A stretch of 64,000 bases of DNA, from assembly GCF_002007215.1 (NCBI RefSeq), contig NZ_MUHX01000002.1:62001-126000 (forward strand), given 5' to 3'. Of the stretch, positions 7,983-15,788 are shown piece by piece. This DNA is from Pyramidobacter sp. C12-8. GTDB taxonomy: Bacteria; Synergistota; Synergistia; Synergistales; Dethiosulfovibrionaceae. The notes below the pieces were generated by a model that saw only the letters and a program-made list of their open reading frames with translations, searched no databases and was not told the origin of the DNA. Position numbers and translations under genes: made by a program. Positions within the stretch are counted from its first letter, which is position 1. Each line of letters starts with the position of its first letter.

Positions 7983-8055
7983 TGCCCAATATTTTCCCCT
8001 GACAAAACGGCGTTATCCTCGAGGCACAAAATCGAAAGGAAAGAGGAGATAAAAA

Positions 8056-8913
8056 ATGAGTGGAAAGAAAGTGGCGGCAGTTGTTCTGGCTATGAGCGTA
8101 AGCTGCGCGGCGGCGTTTGCCGCAACGAAAAGCGAGATCAGCGTCATTTCCCGCGAAGAAGGATCCGGCACGCGAGGAGCGTTCATCGAGCTCTTCGGCG
8201 TGCAGCAGAAAGACGCCGGCGGCAAAAAGGTCGACATGACGACCGACAACGCCGACATCACCAACAGCACCTCGGTCATGATGACGATGGTGGCCGGCAA
8301 TCCCAGCGCCATCGGCTACGCGTCGATGGGCTCGCTCAAAAAAGCGGATGTAAAAGCTCTGGCCATCGGCGGCGCGGCGGCTACGGTCGAAAATATCCGC
8401 ACGGGCGATTACAAGATCGCGCGTCCGTTCAACGTCGCTGCGAAAGGACAGCTCCGCCCCGCCGCGCAAGCTTTCCTCAACTTCATCATGAGCGCTCAGG
8501 GGCAGAAAGTCGTCGCCGATAACGGCTATATCGCCGTCAATGAAAAAGCGGTTCCTTTCGCCGCCAAGCGCGTTGTGGGCAAGGTGGTCGTCGCCGGTTC
8601 GTCCAGCATCACGCCAATCATGGAAAAGCTCAAGGAAGCCTATCTGCTTGTGAACCCCGCCGCCGAGATCGAAGTGCAGATGAGCGACTCCACGACCGGC
8701 ATGACCTCGGCCATCTCCGGCATCTGCGACCTCGGCATGGCTTCGCGCGGCCTCAAGGAAAGCGAGCTGAAAGCCGGCCTGACTCCGATCGTGATCGCTA
8801 TGGACGGCATCGCCGTGATCGTCAACAAGGCCAACGAGCTGGAGGGGCTGACCGTGGAACAGGTTCGCGATATCTATACGGGCAAAACCGAAAACTGGGA
8901 AGCTTTGAAATAA
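8056..8913 (+). CDS. pstS: Phosphate ABC transporter, substrate-binding protein
   Basis: 285 residues with an N-terminal signal peptide (KKVAAVVLAMSVSCAAAFA). It shows the PBP-like phosphate-binding fold: SREEGSGTRGAFIELF (~33-48) and GSSSITPIMEKL (~180-191) are the two phosphate-cradling Ser/Thr loops, and SDSTTGMTSA follows in the second lobe. The start ATG 8056 follows AAAGAGGAGA. It opens a seven-gene operon with pstC 4 bases downstream. The protein captures phosphate outside the membrane and hands it to PstCA. Confidence 0.93.
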   Translation: MSGKKVAAVVLAMSVSCAAAFAATKSEISVISREEGSGTRGAFIELFGVQQKDAGGKKVDMTTDNADITNSTSVMMTMVAGNPSAIGYASMGSLKKADVKALAIGGAAATVENIRTGDYKIARPFNVAAKGQLRPAAQAFLNFIMSAQGQKVVADNGYIAVNEKAVPFAAKRVVGKVVVAGSSSITPIMEKLKEAYLLVNPAAEIEVQMSDSTTGMTSAISGICDLGMASRGLKESELKAGLTPIVIAMDGIAVIVNKANELEGLTVEQVRDIYTGKTENWEALK

Positions 8914-8917
8914 AACG

Positions 8918-9769
8918 ATGACTCAGGCCAAAGAGAACGCTGCGAAGTGGATTTTCGCCGCGGCGGCGACGGCGTCGGTAATCGCCGTAGCGCTGATCTG
9001 CGTCTTCCTCTTCGCGGGCGGCATTCCCGGAATAATGAAGATCGGCGTCTGGGAGTTCCTTTCGGGAACTCGCTGGCGGCCGGGAAACGATATCTACGGA
9101 ATCCTGCCCATGATTCTCGGATCGCTGTACGTCACCGCGGGAGCGCTGCTTATCGGCGCTCCCGCCGGTTTATTGACGGCCGTCTATCTGTCGCGTTTCG
9201 CCTCGCCGCGCATGACGCGCATCCTGCGTCCGGCCGTCTCGCTGCTGGCGGGAATCCCGTCGGTCGTGTACGGATTCTGGGGCGTAACGACGATCGTACC
9301 GCTGATCCGCCGGTATTTCGGCGGCAGCGGTTCAAGTTTGCTGGCGGCGGCGCTGCTTCTGGGCATCATGATCCTGCCGACGATTATCGCCGTCAGCGAG
9401 GCGGCCCTGAACGCCGTGCCCCAGAGTTATTACGAGGGAGCGCTGGCGCTCGGGGCCACCCACGAACGCGCCGTGTTCAGCGTCGTGCTTCGCGCCGCCC
9501 GTTCCGGCGTGATCGCGGCGATGATCCTCGGCGTCGGACGCGCCGTCGGCGAGGCTATGGCAGTCATGATGGTCGCCGGCAACCGCGCCGTGATCCCCAC
9601 AAGCCTGTTCCGCGGCGTACGCACGCTGACGAGCAACATCGTCATGGAAATGGGTTACGCCGCCGACCTGCACCGCGAGGCGCTGATCGCGACGGGTGTC
9701 GTGCTTTTCGCGTTCATTCTGACCGTCAATCTCACCTTTTCCCTGCTGCGAAGGAGGTCACAGGCGTGA
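8918..9769 (+). CDS. pstC: Phosphate ABC transporter permease PstC
   Basis: 283 residues with six hydrophobic segments and the ABC-permease EAA-type loop (EAALNAVPQSYYEGALALGA, ~167-186). FLSGTRWRPGNDIYGILPMILGS contains the PstC-typical WxP segment before the transport domain. The start lies 4 bases after pstS, with only a weak ribosome site, so coupling to pstS translation is likely. It forms the membrane channel with PstA. Confidence 0.93.
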   Translation: MTQAKENAAKWIFAAAATASVIAVALICVFLFAGGIPGIMKIGVWEFLSGTRWRPGNDIYGILPMILGSLYVTAGALLIGAPAGLLTAVYLSRFASPRMTRILRPAVSLLAGIPSVVYGFWGVTTIVPLIRRYFGGSGSSLLAAALLLGIMILPTIIAVSEAALNAVPQSYYEGALALGATHERAVFSVVLRAARSGVIAAMILGVGRAVGEAMAVMMVAGNRAVIPTSLFRGVRTLTSNIVMEMGYAADLHREALIATGVVLFAFILTVNLTFSLLRRRSQA

Positions 9770-10596
9770 CAATAAACCGCTTGAAATCGCTGCTGACGAA
9801 ATGCCTCGTTTACGCCGCCTCGCTCTTTACCGTCGCCGTGCTGCTGGTCATCGTCGCGGATATCCTGCGCCACGGCGTCCCACACCTGACACCGGATCTT
9901 TTCGCATGGAAGTACGATTCCGTCAACGTTTCGTTGACGCCGGCGCTGATCAACACGCTGTCAATGACGCTGCTGGCGCTTCTCGCCGCCGTTCCGGCCG
10001 GTCTTGGAGCCGCTATCTACCTGGCGGAGTACGCCGCGCGCGGGCGCTTTTTCGTGAAAGCGGTTCGCATCACGGCGGAAACGCTGTCGGGCATCCCCTC
10101 CATTATTTACGGGCTGTTCGGGCTGCTCTTTTTCGTCACGGCCTGCCGCATGGGCATCTCGCTGCTGGCGGGAGCGATGACGCTGGCGATGATGATTCTG
10201 CCGCTGGTCATGCGCACGGCGGAAGAAGCGCTGCGGGCCGTGCCCGACAGTTATCGCGAGGCCAGCTTCGGTCTCGGCGCGGGACGTCTGCGCACGGTGT
10301 TTTGCGTCGTGCTTCCGTCGGCTGTTCCCGGAATTCTCGCCGGCGTTATTCTCAGCATCGGACGCATCGTCGGCGAGACGGCGGCGCTGATTTACACGGC
10401 GGGTACAGTCGCCGAGGTTGCCTGCAGCGTTTTCGATTCGTCGCGCACGCTCGCCGTACACATGTACACGTTGTCCAGCGAAGGTTTGTACATGAACCAG
10501 ACTTATGCCACCGCCGTTATGCTGCTGATCATCACCGCCGGCATCAACGCATTGTCCTCTTTTGCAGCAAGGAGATTCGTCCATGGCTCGGTTTGA
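9766..10596 (+). CDS. pstA: Phosphate ABC transporter permease PstA
   Basis: 276 residues from GTG 9766, which overlaps the pstC stop (GTGA) and is preceded by a perfect AAGGAGGTCA. The frame stays open far upstream, but that part is only a shadow of pstC. It has six membrane segments and the EAA loop [38 protein letters not shown] is the family-typical helix. It pairs with PstC. Confidence 0.93.
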   Translation: MTINRLKSLLTKCLVYAASLFTVAVLLVIVADILRHGVPHLTPDLFAWKYDSVNVSLTPALINTLSMTLLALLAAVPAGLGAAIYLAEYAARGRFFVKAVRITAETLSGIPSIIYGLFGLLFFVTACRMGISLLAGAMTLAMMILPLVMRTAEEALRAVPDSYREASFGLGAGRLRTVFCVVLPSAVPGILAGVILSIGRIVGETAALIYTAGTVAEVACSVFDSSRTLAVHMYTLSSEGLYMNQTYATAVMLLIITAGINALSSFAARRFVHGSV

Positions 10597-11332
10597 CGTC
10601 GAAAATCTCAATCTGCATTATGATAAATTCCACGCGCTGAAAAACGTTTCCCTTTCCATTCCCGAACGTCGGATCACGGCGTTCATCGGCCCTTCCGGCT
10701 GCGGCAAGAGCACGCTGATGAAAACTTTAAACCGTATGAACGATCTGGTTGAAGGCTGCCGAATCACCGGCAAAGTGCTTCTCGACGGCGAGGATATTTA
10801 CGATACAATGGAGACGACGACGCTGCGCAAGCGCGTGGGCATGGTCTTTCAAAAGCCCAACCCTTTTCCGATGAGCGTTTTCGACAACGTCGCCTACGGG
10901 CCGCGCACTCACGGCGTTCGCAGCCGCGCCCGCCTCGAAGCCGTGGTCGAGAAATCCCTCCGCGACGCCGCCATCTGGGACGAACTGAAAGACCGTCTCA
11001 GATCCAGCGCGCTTGGCCTTTCCGGCGGCCAGCAGCAGCGCCTCTGCATCGCCCGGGCTTTGGCGGTGGAACCGGAGGTGCTGCTGATGGACGAGTCCAC
11101 CAGCGCCCTCGACCCGCTTTCCACAGCCAGGATCGAAGATCTCGTCACGACGCTGAAGGAAAAATACACGATCGTCATGGTGACGCACAACATGCAGCAG
11201 GCGGCGCGCGTCTCGGACACAACGGCGTTTTTCCTGCTCGGAGAGATCGTCGAGTACGACGAGACCGATCGCCTCTTTTCCAATCCTCGGGACAAGCGGA
11301 CCGAAGATTACATTACGGGAAGGTTTGGTTAA
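10583..11332 (+). CDS. pstB: Phosphate ABC transporter ATPase PstB
   Basis: 249 residues from ATG 10583 ([20 protein letters not shown]), chosen because AAGGAGA precedes it; it overlaps the end of pstA by 14 bases. Walker [10 protein letters not shown], signature [16 protein letters not shown], Walker B VLLMDEST and the switch histidine VTHNMQQA are all intact. [18 protein letters not shown] is the diagnostic PstB Q-loop region. It drives phosphate import with PstSCA. Confidence 0.95.
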   Translation: MARFDVENLNLHYDKFHALKNVSLSIPERRITAFIGPSGCGKSTLMKTLNRMNDLVEGCRITGKVLLDGEDIYDTMETTTLRKRVGMVFQKPNPFPMSVFDNVAYGPRTHGVRSRARLEAVVEKSLRDAAIWDELKDRLRSSALGLSGGQQQRLCIARALAVEPEVLLMDESTSALDPLSTARIEDLVTTLKEKYTIVMVTHNMQQAARVSDTTAFFLLGEIVEYDETDRLFSNPRDKRTEDYITGRFG

Positions 11333-11333
11333 A

Positions 11334-11990
11334 ATGAGAAGCCGATTTGACAAGCAGCTGAACCAGCTCAACAACAATCTGCTGGAAATGGGAGCCCTGA
11401 CGGAACAGGCGATCGAAAGCGCCGTCCGGGCGCTGTCCGAGCAGGACGAGAACGCCGCCAGAGGGGCGATCGAGCTTGAACGGGAAATCGATTCTCAGGA
11501 GCGCGCCGTCGAGTCGCTCTGTCTCAAACTCCTGCTCGAACAGCAGCCCGTCGCCGGAGATCTGCGTCTGATCTCCGCGGCGCTGAAAATGATCACCGAT
11601 CTGGAACGCATCGGCGACCAGGCGGCGGATATCGCGGAAATCATCCTGCGCCTGCGCGGGCAGAGTTACATCAAACCGCTGATTCATTTGCCGCAGATGG
11701 CCGCCAGGACCATCGAAATGGTTACCGGCAGCATCGACGCCTTCGTGCAGAAAGATCTCGAAAAAACGAAGAGCATCTTCGAGCTCGACGATCTGGTCGA
11801 CGAACTTTTCCGCATCGTCAAGAACGAGCTGGTGGAACTGATCCGCAAAGACGCCTCCTGCAGCGAGCAGGCCATCGACCTGCTCATGATCGCCAAGTAT
11901 TTCGAGCGGATCGGCGACCACGCGCAAAACATCGCCGAATGGGTGGAGTTCTCCCTCACGGGCGTCCATAAAAACGGAGAGAAAGAATGA
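11334..11990 (+). CDS. phoU: Phosphate signalling protein PhoU
   Basis: 218 residues from ATG 11334, two bases after pstB; a TTG three codons earlier is possible but worse placed relative to GGGAAGG. It has two three-helix repeats with the PhoU metal-site motif in each: LERIGDQAADIAE (~88-100) and FERIGDHAQNIAE (~188-200). It links PstSCAB transport activity to the PhoR kinase and keeps the Pho response off when phosphate is plentiful. Its stop overlaps the regulator gene (ATGA). Confidence 0.94.
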   Translation: MRSRFDKQLNQLNNNLLEMGALTEQAIESAVRALSEQDENAARGAIELEREIDSQERAVESLCLKLLLEQQPVAGDLRLISAALKMITDLERIGDQAADIAEIILRLRGQSYIKPLIHLPQMAARTIEMVTGSIDAFVQKDLEKTKSIFELDDLVDELFRIVKNELVELIRKDASCSEQAIDLLMIAKYFERIGDHAQNIAEWVEFSLTGVHKNGEKE

Positions 11991-12655
11991 TCTATTACGT
12001 TGAAGATGATTCGGGCATCCGCGAACTGGTGGTCTACACGCTCAACCAGACGGGGCTCGAAGCCCGCGGCTTTGCGGAAAGTCAGGCGTTCTACGCCGCC
12101 TGCGCCGAACGGAAGCCCGATCTGATCCTGCTCGACATCATGCTGCCGCGCGAGGACGGCCTGAGCATCCTCAAACGCATCCGTCAGGACGCTTCGCTGA
12201 AAAGCGTCCCGACGGTCATGGTCACCGCCAAAGGTTCCGAATACGATAAGGTGCGGGGACTCGACCTGGGCGCCGACGATTACATCGCCAAACCTTTCGG
12301 CATGATGGAGCTGGTGGCGCGGGTCAAAGCCCGCCTCCGTGCGGCAGGCGGAGAAAAGGACGCATCCGTCCTCAGCTGCGGCGCGCTGAAACTGGACAGC
12401 CGGCGCCACGAAGTTACGGCCGGCGGCCGCCCGGTCGCGCTGACGTTGAAAGAATTCACCCTGCTGGAACTGCTGATGCGGCATCCCGGCGTGGCCTTCA
12501 CGCGCGAACAGCTTCTGGAACGCAACTGGGATTACAGTTACGAGGGCGGCACGCGCACCGTGGACGTGCACGTCCAGACGCTGCGCGGCAAACTCGGCGA
12601 CTGCGCTGCGCTGATCCAGACGGTGCGCGGCGTGGGATACAAACTGGGAGGTTGA
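11987..12655 (+). CDS. phoB: PhoB/OmpR-family response regulator
   Basis: 222 residues. The receiver domain has acidic E6-D7-D8, phospho-acceptor D50 (DLILLDIMLPREDG), T80 and K102 (IAKPFG). The winged-helix DNA-binding domain (~130-220) shows LTLKEFTLLELLMRHPG and RTVDVHVQTLRGKLG, typical of PhoB. The position between phoU and phoR makes it the phosphate-response regulator. It probably binds the direct repeat upstream of pstS. The ATG overlaps the phoU stop. Confidence 0.92.
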   Translation: MIYYVEDDSGIRELVVYTLNQTGLEARGFAESQAFYAACAERKPDLILLDIMLPREDGLSILKRIRQDASLKSVPTVMVTAKGSEYDKVRGLDLGADDYIAKPFGMMELVARVKARLRAAGGEKDASVLSCGALKLDSRRHEVTAGGRPVALTLKEFTLLELLMRHPGVAFTREQLLERNWDYSYEGGTRTVDVHVQTLRGKLGDCAALIQTVRGVGYKLGG

Positions 12656-12658
12656 CGA

Positions 12659-14344
12659 ATGCAGCGGCGAATTTTTTGGAGCATTTTTCTCACCGCGCTG
12701 GCCGCAGTCTTCATCGTCGGGCTGTTTACGGCCCGGGCCTCCTACAAAAGCATCGACGCGCGCGCGGCCGAAGAGCTCCGCGCCGAAGCCCGATCCGCGG
12801 CCGCGACGCTGCCGCTTCTGCGCAACGCCGAAGAATATCTGAGCGCGCTGCCCGACAGCCGCCGCGTCACGCTCATCTCCGCCGACGGGCAGGTCCTTTA
12901 CGACAATCACGCGCCCAGCGGCGCAATGGAAAATCACCGCGCCCGCCCCGAGGTACAGGAAGCGCTTCGCGACGGCCGCGGCGAAAGCTATCGCTATTCA
13001 AACACGCTCACGGAAAAAACGCATTACTGCGCCGTCCGCTTGGACGACGGGCGTATTCTGCGCGTCGCCGTCACCCGCGGCACGATCGCCGGACTGGCGC
13101 GCCGTCTCATGTTGCCGCTTTCTCTCGCCGCAGCCCTGACCGCGCTGCTGGCGCTGTTTCTTTCGCGCGCTCTGGCCCGCGGCATCACCGCTCCGATCAG
13201 CCAGCTCAACCTCGCCGAGCCGCTGGAAAACGACGCTTACGACGAGCTGACGCCGCTTCTGCTCCGCCTTGAAAATCAGAACGAGACGCTGCGCAGCCAG
13301 CTTGACGAACTGGAAAACCAACGCCGCGAACTGGCCGCCATCACGGAAAACATGCGCGAAGGGCTGCTCCACATCGACAAAGAAGGAACGGTGCTGGCCA
13401 TCAATCGTAGCGCCGCGAGAATTTTCGCGGTCGATCCCGCTCAATACGTCGGTCAGAATATCCTCCTCGTCAGCCGCAGCGCCGAACTGCACAGCGTCGT
13501 TCAGGCCGCGCAGGCGGGGCGCAGCGGCGAAGCGCTGCTCGAGGTCAACGGCCGCGTTTATCGTCTTCTCTCCACGCCCGTGACCGTCGCCGGCGAACAA
13601 AAACAAGCGGGCATGGTCGTGCTGCTGCTCGACGTCACGGCCCGCCAGCAGGCGGAACGACAGCGCCGGGAATTCACCGCCAACGTGTCGCACGAACTGC
13701 GCACGCCGCTCACATCCATCGCCGGTTACTCCGAAATCATGGCCTCGGGACTCGCCAAACCGGAAGACCTGCGCGGCTTCGCCGAAAAAATCCACGGCGA
13801 AGCCAGCCGCCTGATCGCGCTGGTCAACGACATCATGGAGCTGTCGAAGCTCGACGAGAAAGCGGCTCTGCCGCCCCGAGAAAACGTCGACCTCTTCGAG
13901 CTCTGCGAAAAAATTTTGTCGCGACTCGCCCCTTCGGCCGAAGCGCGAAACGTGCTGATCGAACTGACAGGCTGTCATGCCTGCGTTTGGGGCATTCGTC
14001 CCCTGCTCGACGAGATGGCGTTCAACCTGATCGAAAACGCCGTCAAGTACAACAGAGAGGGAGGCTCCGTTCTCGTCGACGTTGCCGAAGGGAACGAAAA
14101 CGTCGCGCTGACCGTGCAGGACACGGGCATCGGCATCCCGCCGGAACATCAGGATCGCGTCTTCGAGCGTTTCTACCGCGTGGACAAGAGCCACAGCAAG
14201 GAAACCGGCGGCACCGGCCTGGGGCTGGCCATCGTCAAACACGCCGCCGCGGTTCACGGCGCGTCCGTGGAGCTGACCAGCACGCCCGGTTCGGGCAGCC
14301 GTTTCACCGTGATTTTCGACAAAGAATTTCACGGGTTCGCCTAG
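12659..14344 (+). CDS. phoR: PhoR-type sensor histidine kinase
   Basis: 561 residues. TM helix ~5-25, an extracytoplasmic region ~26-148, TM helix ~150-170, a coiled stretch, a PAS domain ~225-325 (NMREGLLHIDKEGTVLAINR), HisKA with H345 (ANVSHELRTPL), and an HATPase domain with N box NLIENAVKYN, G1 DTGIGIPPEHQ, F box FERFYR and G2 GGTGLGLAIVKH. The long periplasmic region is like Gram-positive PhoR and unlike E. coli PhoR. It starts 3 bases after phoB and ends the operon at a bidirectional terminator. Confidence 0.92.
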   Translation: MQRRIFWSIFLTALAAVFIVGLFTARASYKSIDARAAEELRAEARSAAATLPLLRNAEEYLSALPDSRRVTLISADGQVLYDNHAPSGAMENHRARPEVQEALRDGRGESYRYSNTLTEKTHYCAVRLDDGRILRVAVTRGTIAGLARRLMLPLSLAAALTALLALFLSRALARGITAPISQLNLAEPLENDAYDELTPLLLRLENQNETLRSQLDELENQRRELAAITENMREGLLHIDKEGTVLAINRSAARIFAVDPAQYVGQNILLVSRSAELHSVVQAAQAGRSGEALLEVNGRVYRLLSTPVTVAGEQKQAGMVVLLLDVTARQQAERQRREFTANVSHELRTPLTSIAGYSEIMASGLAKPEDLRGFAEKIHGEASRLIALVNDIMELSKLDEKAALPPRENVDLFELCEKILSRLAPSAEARNVLIELTGCHACVWGIRPLLDEMAFNLIENAVKYNREGGSVLVDVAEGNENVALTVQDTGIGIPPEHQDRVFERFYRVDKSHSKETGGTGLGLAIVKHAAAVHGASVELTSTPGSGSRFTVIFDKEFHGFA

Positions 14345-14345
14345 G

Positions 14346-14396
14346 AAAAAGCGAATGGGGAAGCCGGAGCGTCCGGCTTCTCCATTCGCTTTTTTA
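14346..14396. terminator. Bidirectional terminator between phoR and the GNAT gene
   Basis: AAAGCGAATGGGGAAGCCGGA pairs with TCCGGCTTCTCCATTCGCTTT around a GCG loop. T-runs on both strands serve the two convergent genes. Confidence 0.9.
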
Positions 14397-15239
14397 TAAA
14401 ACGGCGCGTTCCATGCCGCGGCGCACGGCTTCCCACAGCGCCAGAGTCCGTTCGTCCCGCAGCGGCGGGGCGGGCAGCTCGGCGCGCGCGAAGACTTTCA
14501 TGAAGATCTCGCTGTCGCCGTCCGGCCTCCAGCGGCGCGCGACGCCGCAGCGGAAAAATCCGAGGGCGCGCAGCCTCTCGCGATCTTCCGCGCTCGGCGG
14601 CGGCATAAAAAGCTCCAACGTTTTGCCTTCGCGGCACAGCCGTTCGAGAGCGTCGAACAGTCCGCGCCCGACGCGGGCGGCGTCGATCCTTTGTGTCAGC
14701 GCGCCGTCTGCCGCCGCATACGCCGCGGTCAGCGAGCCGTTTTCGTTCAGTCCGCCGCGAACGGGCTCCAACTCTTTGAACAAAAAGGTCTGGGCGGCGC
14801 GCGCCTCCGCGGCCGGTTCCGCCGCCGTCAGCGCGAATCCGCCCCCGGCCAGCAACCGGTTGGACGGACTGTTCGCTTCGATCTGGGCGTAAACGGCGTC
14901 GGCCAGATCCCGTTCGAACAGCAGCCGTTCGCCCAGTTCCTCCATGGCGCGCGCCAGCCCCAGCCCGCGCGCTTCGGGCGCGACCATGCGGCGGTAGGTG
15001 CGGAACAGCCGACAGTTGGAACTTCCTTCGGCGCGGAATCCCGTCATGCCCGCAAGGCGTCCGCCCCGGCGCGCCGCGACGAGGAACAGACCGTCGTCGA
15101 CCATGCGCGCGATCGCCGACGGCTCGTAAAAGCGCCGGTCATAGTTTTCTCCGTACACCGACCGTACCAGAGCGGGGATCTCGCGCTCGTCGCCCGCCCG
15201 GAACGGCATGATCTCCGTTTCGCCGCGCGTCATCCTCAT
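14394..15239 (-). CDS. GNAT-family N-acetyltransferase
   Basis: 281 residues from ATG 15239 behind GGGAG. The N-terminal ~150 residues fit a GNAT domain: IMPFRAGDEREIPALVRSVY, then GRLAGMTGFRAE and VAPEARGLGLARAMEELGE, where RGLGLARAM is the acetyl-CoA pyrophosphate-binding Q/RxxGxG/A motif. ANSPSNRLLAGGGF is the usual end of the fold. The C-terminal half (~150-281) is a second, diverged domain without a clear motif, possibly a degenerate second GNAT. The substrate is unknown. It is followed closely on the upstream side by a secreted rhodanese-like gene in the same direction. Confidence 0.75.
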   Translation of the reverse strand: MRMTRGETEIMPFRAGDEREIPALVRSVYGENYDRRFYEPSAIARMVDDGLFLVAARRGGRLAGMTGFRAEGSSNCRLFRTYRRMVAPEARGLGLARAMEELGERLLFERDLADAVYAQIEANSPSNRLLAGGGFALTAAEPAAEARAAQTFLFKELEPVRGGLNENGSLTAAYAAADGALTQRIDAARVGRGLFDALERLCREGKTLELFMPPPSAEDRERLRALGFFRCGVARRWRPDGDSEIFMKVFARAELPAPPLRDERTLALWEAVRRGMERAVL

Positions 15240-15259
15240 CCGGCCGCTCCCTTTCTTTT

Positions 15260-15658
15260 TTACGGCTCCGTCGCCAGTCTTTTCACGACCAGCGAGTTCC
15301 AGTTCAGCAGCGTCAGAAGCCGTTTCGCCGCGGCGGCGGTCTGCTCCTCCGAGCCGCCGCGCAGTACGATCTCGGCGTCGGAAGTGATCCCCGCGCGTTT
15401 GAGCCGCGCGGCGGCATCGGAGCTTTCGAGCTGAGCCGGCGTCAGAAAGACTTCGTAAGCCGCCGTCTGTCCGCCCCCCGGAGACGCGCCGCGCAAATCC
15501 ACGACGAAGAAGTCCTTCCGTCCGGCGCGCTCCGCCACGTACCGCGCCGCGACCGTTTCGACGTTTTCCATTTTCCGCATTTTCACGGCGTGGTCGGCGC
15601 GCCACCCGAAGCCCATGAAAACGCCCGCGACGGCCATCAGGAACACGCTCTTTCTCAT
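15260..15658 (-). CDS. Exported rhodanese-like protein lacking the catalytic cysteine
   Basis: 132 residues from ATG 15658 (MRKSVFLMAVAGVFMGFGWR, a signal peptide or membrane anchor); AAGGGATG lies about 10 bases upstream. After residue ~45 the pattern DFFVVDLRG...FLTPAQLESSDAAARLKRAG...AEIVLRGGSEEQTAAAAKRLL follows a rhodanese fold strand by strand. The active-site loop, normally C-R-x-G-x-R, reads RGGSEEQ with no cysteine. It is therefore probably a non-catalytic, extracytoplasmic version. Rhodanese similarity is my own reading and moderate only; the gene itself is well supported. Confidence 0.6.
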   Translation of the reverse strand: MRKSVFLMAVAGVFMGFGWRADHAVKMRKMENVETVAARYVAERAGRKDFFVVDLRGASPGGGQTAAYEVFLTPAQLESSDAAARLKRAGITSDAEIVLRGGSEEQTAAAAKRLLTLLNWNSLVVKRLATEP

Positions 15659-15743
15659 GGTGCGCTCATCCCTTCGCAAAAACTGGGTTTATTGTACAGA
15701 AAAGAGCGCGCGTGCGCAAACCGTTTTCGCCGTAAAATTTCCG

Positions 15744-15787
15744 CAAAAAAAGATCGTTCGGAACGGGCTCGATTCCGAACGATCGTT
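15744..15787 (-). terminator. Terminator of glmS
   Basis: On the minus strand GATCGTTCGGAA and TTCCGAACGATC form a perfect 12-bp stem that runs into TTTTTTT, just after the glmS stop. Confidence 0.92.
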
Positions 15788-15788
15788 T

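Noticed and set aside
8947-9765. An upstream extension of pstA in frame with it, covering most of pstC
   Set aside because: pstA has a perfect ribosome site and a GTG start at 9766; the extension is Arg/Asp-rich and out of frame with the clear pstC product.
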